Origin: Sphingomonadales bacterium
GTDB taxonomy: Bacteria > Pseudomonadota > Alphaproteobacteria > Sphingomonadales > Sphingomonadaceae
NCBI GenBank assembly: GCA_024636595.1
Contig: JAGXGT010000065.1
Span: 1-8,094 of the forward strand
DNA: 8,094 nt
Direction of reading: 5' to 3'
Each line of letters begins with the position of its first letter. Position 1 is the stretch's first letter. Of the stretch, positions 5,876 to 8,094 are shown piece after piece. The notes beneath the pieces are model-generated. The model saw nothing but the letters and a program-made list of their open reading frames with translations, was not told the DNA's origin and did no database searches. Position numbers and translations under genes: made by a program.

Positions 5876-6442
5876 ATGACGAACATTTCAAACGCAAAAA
5901 TAGCAATCCTTGCGACGGATGGTTTTGAGAAATCGGAGCTTTTTGAACCAAGGAAACAACTGAAAGATGCTGGTGCAGACGTCACCATTGTTTCGTTGCA
6001 ATCCGGTTCGATCAAGAGCTGGGACCAGAAGGACTGGGGCGAGAGCATCGCCGTCGATATGACTTTGGACGATGCCCGCGAGAGCGACTTTGATGCGCTG
6101 GTTCTGCCCGGCGGACAGATCAACCCTGATCTGTTGCGGGTCGAAACCAAGGCTGTCGATTTCGTCAAATCGTTTTTCAACGCCGGCAAACCCATTGCCG
6201 CTATTTGTCATGCGCCATGGCTGCTGATTGAAGCGGATCTGGTGCAGGGCCGCAAGATGACCGGCTACAAGTCGATCAAGACTGATCTGATCAACGCTGG
6301 AGCACGGTTCGAGGATAGCGAAGTGGTGGTCGACAACGGCCTGATCACATCGCGCAATCCTGGTGATCTGGATGCTTTCAGTAGCAAGATCATCGAGGAG
6401 GTTAGGGAAGGCCTCCACAAGCGTATGCAACAAGCAGCCTAA
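5876..6442 (+). CDS. PfpI/DJ-1 family protein (YhbO-like, putative deglycase or stress protein)
   Basis: 188 residues from the ATG at 5876, which has AAAGGA eight bases upstream. An open frame continues back to 5750, but that extension runs through the promoter and is not used. The DJ-1/PfpI landmarks are present: KIAILATDGFEKSE with the conserved acid E21, FDALVLPGG (72-80), the nucleophile elbow AAICHAPW with C111 and H112, then GRKMTGYKSIKTDLINAGA and a C-terminal LITSRNPGDL. The order and spacing match E. coli YhbO, a stress protein of the type 1 glutamine amidotransferase-like fold reported as a protease or a protein/nucleotide deglycase acting on methylglyoxal damage; which activity applies here is open. 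It is divergent from dps, shares the same promoter type and ends at a strong terminator, so it is a monocistronic stress gene. Confidence 0.92.
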   Translation: MTNISNAKIAILATDGFEKSELFEPRKQLKDAGADVTIVSLQSGSIKSWDQKDWGESIAVDMTLDDARESDFDALVLPGGQINPDLLRVETKAVDFVKSFFNAGKPIAAICHAPWLLIEADLVQGRKMTGYKSIKTDLINAGARFEDSEVVVDNGLITSRNPGDLDAFSSKIIEEVREGLHKRMQQAA

Positions 6443-6451
6443 TGTGATAAG

Positions 6452-6484
6452 GGCTGGCTCTTTCCGAGCCAGCCTTTCTTTTTT
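6452..6484 (+). terminator. Intrinsic terminator of the PfpI-like gene
   Basis: A perfect 9-bp stem GGCTGGCTC / GAGCCAGCC (6452-6460 with 6466-6474, loop TTTCC) runs directly into TTTC and six T residues. It begins nine bases after the stop codon. It is a canonical Rho-independent terminator. Confidence 0.93.
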
Positions 6485-6533
6485 GGTGCTGCCGATGACC
6501 AGGCCGATTGCAAGGCAAGCACATTTTATCGTG

Positions 6534-6545
6534 CCGAAGCTTCGG
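6534..6545. repeat. 12-bp perfect palindrome upstream of the two-repeat protein gene
   Basis: CCGAAGCTTCGG lies about 95 bases before the ATG of the next gene, in an otherwise unassigned 150-base spacer. It could be an operator. I see no convincing sigma-70 promoter at standard spacing here, only a TATATA at 6591-6596. Confidence 0.35.
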
Positions 6546-6638
6546 TTCGCCTCAATCGGCTTAACAAATCCGGCCATCATTTTTTAGCCGTATATATCGT
6601 TGGGTAATCCCCGTTTTCTGTACCTCAAGGAGTAAAAT

Positions 6639-7157
6639 ATGAAGAATTTTCTGACCCTAATGACCGGTGCCGCGTTGCTGGCTGCCACGCCCGCTCTGGC
6701 ACAAGATGCCGCTCCGACGGTCGAAGCCGAAGTCGGCATGATGGTCTATGGACCGAATGGCGGTGAAGTGGGGACAGTGGATTCGGTCAGCGAGGGCGCG
6801 GTTGTCGTAAACACTGGCACAAACAAGGCCGCGCTTGCGACCGATGCCTTTGCGAAAGCGGAAAATGGCCTGTCGATCATGATGACCAAGGTTGATCTCG
6901 ATGCCGCCATCGAAAAGGCGGCTGCAGATGCCAAGGCCAAGCTGATCGCCAGCCTGATGCCCGGCACCGAAGTAAAATCCGTCACCGGCGCTGCCGTGAT
7001 CGGTACCATCACGGAAAAAGATGCCGAATATGTGACCGTCGATCATAACGGCCAAGCGGTTAAACTGCCGATCGCCGCATTCATGACCCAGGCCGACGGC
7101 GCCGTCGGAATCACGATGACCGAAGCCGAGTTTACGGCTGCGGTTGCCGGCACCTAA
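6639..7157 (+). CDS. Exported small protein with two PRC-barrel-like repeats
   Basis: 172 residues from the ATG, with AAGGAG upstream (6627-6632). A clear Sec signal peptide (1-21, ending ALA before Gln22) sends it to the periplasm. The mature part is an internal duplication: residues about 34-91 (MMVYGPNGGEVGTVDSV ... ALATDAF ... ISIMMTK-like end, then DLDAAI) and about 108-169 (PGTEVKSVTGAAVIGTI ... KLPIAAF ... VGITMTE, then AEFTAAV). Each half has a Gly-Thr-Val/Ile turn, a short beta segment, an A-x-x-A-F step and a terminal MT(K/E)xx(L/F)xAA(I/V) helix. The opening of each half resembles PRC-barrel strands. Proteins of this plan are familiar to me from sphingomonads as hypothetical proteins, with no known function. 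An Ala/Lys-rich helix (92-104) links the halves. The gene is convergent with ribH. Confidence 0.8.
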   Translation: MKNFLTLMTGAALLAATPALAQDAAPTVEAEVGMMVYGPNGGEVGTVDSVSEGAVVVNTGTNKAALATDAFAKAENGLSIMMTKVDLDAAIEKAAADAKAKLIASLMPGTEVKSVTGAAVIGTITEKDAEYVTVDHNGQAVKLPIAAFMTQADGAVGITMTEAEFTAAVAGT

Positions 7158-7187
7158 TAGGCTTCCTGACAACGAATTTGGCCTTGG

Positions 7188-7215
7188 CGGCGGCAGATCA
7201 AGGAATCTGCCGTCG
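7188..7215. terminator. Shared hairpin between convergent genes
   Basis: CGGCAGAT (7191-7198), loop CAAGGA, ATCTGCCG (7205-7212), extendable to 11 bp with one G-T pair. It abuts the ribH stop codon and lies about 30 bases after the two-repeat protein stop. There is no T run on either side, so it may be a weak bidirectional or Rho-assisted terminator, or a 3'-end stabiliser. Confidence 0.5.
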
Positions 7216-7638
7216 CTAGGTGCTGAACTTCAGACCCAATTCATACATTGAAATTGCAGCTTGGGCGGCCTCACCGCCCTTGTTTTTGCGCGTCTTGTCC
7301 GCGCGCGCCAGCGCCTGTTCTTCATTTTCGACGGTAAGGATACCATTGCCGATGGCCGCGCCATCCATGGTGAGCGCCATGATCCCGCGCGCGCTTTCTC
7401 CCGCGACAATCTCGAAATGATAGGTTTCGCCGCGGATCACCACGCCGATCGCGACAAAGCCGTCGTACAGATCGCTGTCGATAGCCAGCGATATCGCGCC
7501 CGGAATTTCCAGCGCACCAGGAACGGTGAGCACTTCATGCTCGTGGCCCGCTGCTTTCAGGGCGTCGGTCGCTCCCTCGATCAGCATATCATTGAGATGG
7601 TCGTAAAACCGCGCTTCGACGATCAGGAATTTTGCCAT
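7216..7638 (-). CDS. ribH: 6,7-dimethyl-8-ribityllumazine synthase
   Basis: A 140-residue lumazine synthase of normal length. It condenses 5-amino-6-ribitylamino-uracil with 3,4-dihydroxy-2-butanone 4-phosphate in the penultimate step of riboflavin synthesis. Family motifs are all present: EARF (8-11), PGALEIPGA (40-48), GVVIRGETYHFEIV (65-78) with the catalytic His74, and ENEEQALARADKTRKNKGGEAA with Arg112 for phosphate binding. The subunits normally assemble as pentamers or 60-mers. The ATG has only a weak purine tract (AGAAAG) upstream. It lies in the same direction as ribB, about 190 bases downstream of it, with an inverted hairpin-repeat pair in between. Confidence 0.96.
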   Translation of the reverse strand: MAKFLIVEARFYDHLNDMLIEGATDALKAAGHEHEVLTVPGALEIPGAISLAIDSDLYDGFVAIGVVIRGETYHFEIVAGESARGIMALTMDGAAIGNGILTVENEEQALARADKTRKNKGGEAAQAAISMYELGLKFST

Positions 7639-7661
7639 TGTCTATTTCTTTCTGTGTTTAG

Positions 7662-7693
7662 CCCCTCCTTTTCAAAGGAGGGGTTGGGGTGGT
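7662..7693 (+). repeat. REP-like hairpin repeat, copy 1
   Basis: A 10-bp perfect stem CCCCTCCTTT / AAAGGAGGGG (loop TC, 7662-7683) followed by TTGGGGTGGT. It is one half of an inverted pair with the element at 7784-7820, separated by about 90 bases. Confidence 0.8.
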
Positions 7694-7745
7694 TTCTCTC
7701 GTCGAAATACGGTCCCTGCGTTTCCAGGTCTATTTCTGTTTGCGC

Positions 7746-7772
7746 CATCGCAGTTCGCTTACGCGAGCGATG
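7746..7772. repeat. Central hairpin of the inverted repeat pair
   Basis: CATCGC (7746-7751) pairs with GCGATG (7767-7772), and TCGC (7755-7758) with GCGA (7763-7766) around a TTAC loop, leaving AGT bulged. It lies between the two REP-like copies and appears to be part of the same composite element. Confidence 0.6.
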
Positions 7773-7783
7773 CAAGGGCATCG

Positions 7784-7820
7784 CCACCACCCCTTGATCC
7801 CCTCCTCTGAAGAGGAGGGG
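7784..7820 (-). repeat. REP-like hairpin repeat, copy 2 (inverted)
   Basis: CCACCACCCC then TTGAT and a 10-bp perfect stem CCCCTCCTCT / AGAGGAGGGG (loop GA, 7799-7820). Read on the minus strand it repeats copy 1 (stem, then a GGGGTGGT arm). It ends nine bases from the ribB stop codon. The pair resembles a BIME of two head-to-head REP units. Confidence 0.8.
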
Positions 7821-7829
7821 TGAAGTTTG

Positions 7830-8094
7830 CTATGCTATCGCCCGCTCTTCCGTGGCTGCACTGCCATCTTCGGCCGGTACTGCACGCTGCCCGATAATCC
7901 GCAAGCCGTAAGCATCCAGACCGACCAGATCATGGCTGGTATTGGTCAGCAGCTCCATATCGTGGACACCCAGTTCGCTGAGGATTTGCGCGCCAACGCC
8001 ATAGTCGCGCAGCTGGTCCATCGCCGGCGGCTTGCCGCCACCGAGGCTGCGGACCTGCCGCGAATAGAGGTCGGGCACGCGCGGGCTGATGAAC
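7830..8094 (-). CDS. ribB: RibB/RibBA C-terminal part (5' end off the right edge)
   Basis: About 88 C-terminal codons are visible; the frame is open at the right edge, so a GTG at 8078 is an internal codon. The segment YSRQVRSLGGGKPPAMDQL, then DYGVGAQILSELGVHDMELLTNT and DLVGLDAYGLRIIGQR, is the end of the GTP cyclohydrolase II-type domain of RibBA, the 3,4-dihydroxy-2-butanone-4-phosphate synthase fusion. In alphaproteobacteria this C-terminal domain is often degenerate, so the dihydroxybutanone phosphate synthase activity is safe by homology and cyclohydrolase activity cannot be judged here. Its product is one of the two substrates of RibH, encoded next on the same strand. A short Ala/Glu-rich tail ends the protein. 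Confidence 0.9.
   Translation of the reverse strand, partial: FISPRVPDLYSRQVRSLGGGKPPAMDQLRDYGVGAQILSELGVHDMELLTNTSHDLVGLDAYGLRIIGQRAVPAEDGSAATEERAIA

Noticed and set aside
5888..6580. 230-codon minus-strand frame opposite the PfpI-like gene
   Set aside because: It is antisense to a gene with a complete catalytic motif, crosses its terminator and matches no family that I recognise.
7261..7797. 178-codon plus-strand frame over ribH and the repeat pair
   Set aside because: It is antisense to ribH and reads through the hairpin repeats; no coding signature.
7662..7820. CRISPR array or insertion sequence ends
   Set aside because: Only two copies in inverted orientation, no regular spacers, no transposase in the window; a REP/BIME-like pair fits better.

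Overview
The window looks like a chromosomal piece of an alphaproteobacterium, most likely a member of the Sphingomonadales. This rests on the moderate-to-high GC content, a LexA box of the alphaproteobacterial direct-repeat form (GTTC-N7-GTTC), promoters of the EcfG (general stress sigma factor) type, an imuA-imuB cassette, and paired CCCCTCC hairpin repeats of the kind I associate with sphingomonad intergenic regions. The genus cannot be fixed from the sequence alone.

Layout from left to right. (1) Positions 1-2176, minus strand: the SOS mutagenesis cassette imuA-imuB, with imuB running off the left edge. A perfect LexA box sits on the imuA start codon, and the promoter is so close to that codon that the message may be leaderless. 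(2) 2267-2863, minus strand: a 7-TM protein with a PQ-loop-like repeat layout, divergent from (3) 3076-3849, plus strand: a single-domain voltage-gated sodium channel of the NaChBac/NavAb type. (4) 4072-4863, plus strand: an exported protein with a SAM-methyltransferase fold. (5) 4875-5671, minus strand: a Dps ferritin-like gene followed by a 41-codon membrane peptide gene and an intrinsic terminator. (6) 5815-6484, plus strand: a PfpI/DJ-1 family gene divergent from dps, with its own terminator. Both dps and this gene have GGAAC-N16/17-CGTA promoters. (7) 6639-7157, plus strand: an exported two-repeat small protein. (8) 7216-8094, minus strand: riboflavin genes ribB (3' part) and ribH, separated by an inverted pair of hairpin repeats resembling a REP/BIME element.

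Functionally the window joins an SOS translesion-synthesis module (imuAB) to a probable general-stress module (dps, small membrane peptide, PfpI-like protein) under EcfG-type promoters, then to riboflavin biosynthesis. The channel, PQ-loop-like protein, exported methyltransferase-fold protein and two-repeat protein are single genes with no obvious shared pathway. There is no phage, plasmid, CRISPR or insertion-sequence signature. The best candidates for undescribed biology are the dps-linked membrane peptide, the exported methyltransferase-fold protein, and the leaderless-looking SOS start of imuA. No gap between genes exceeds 300 bases; the largest, 5588-5875, holds the divergent stress promoters.
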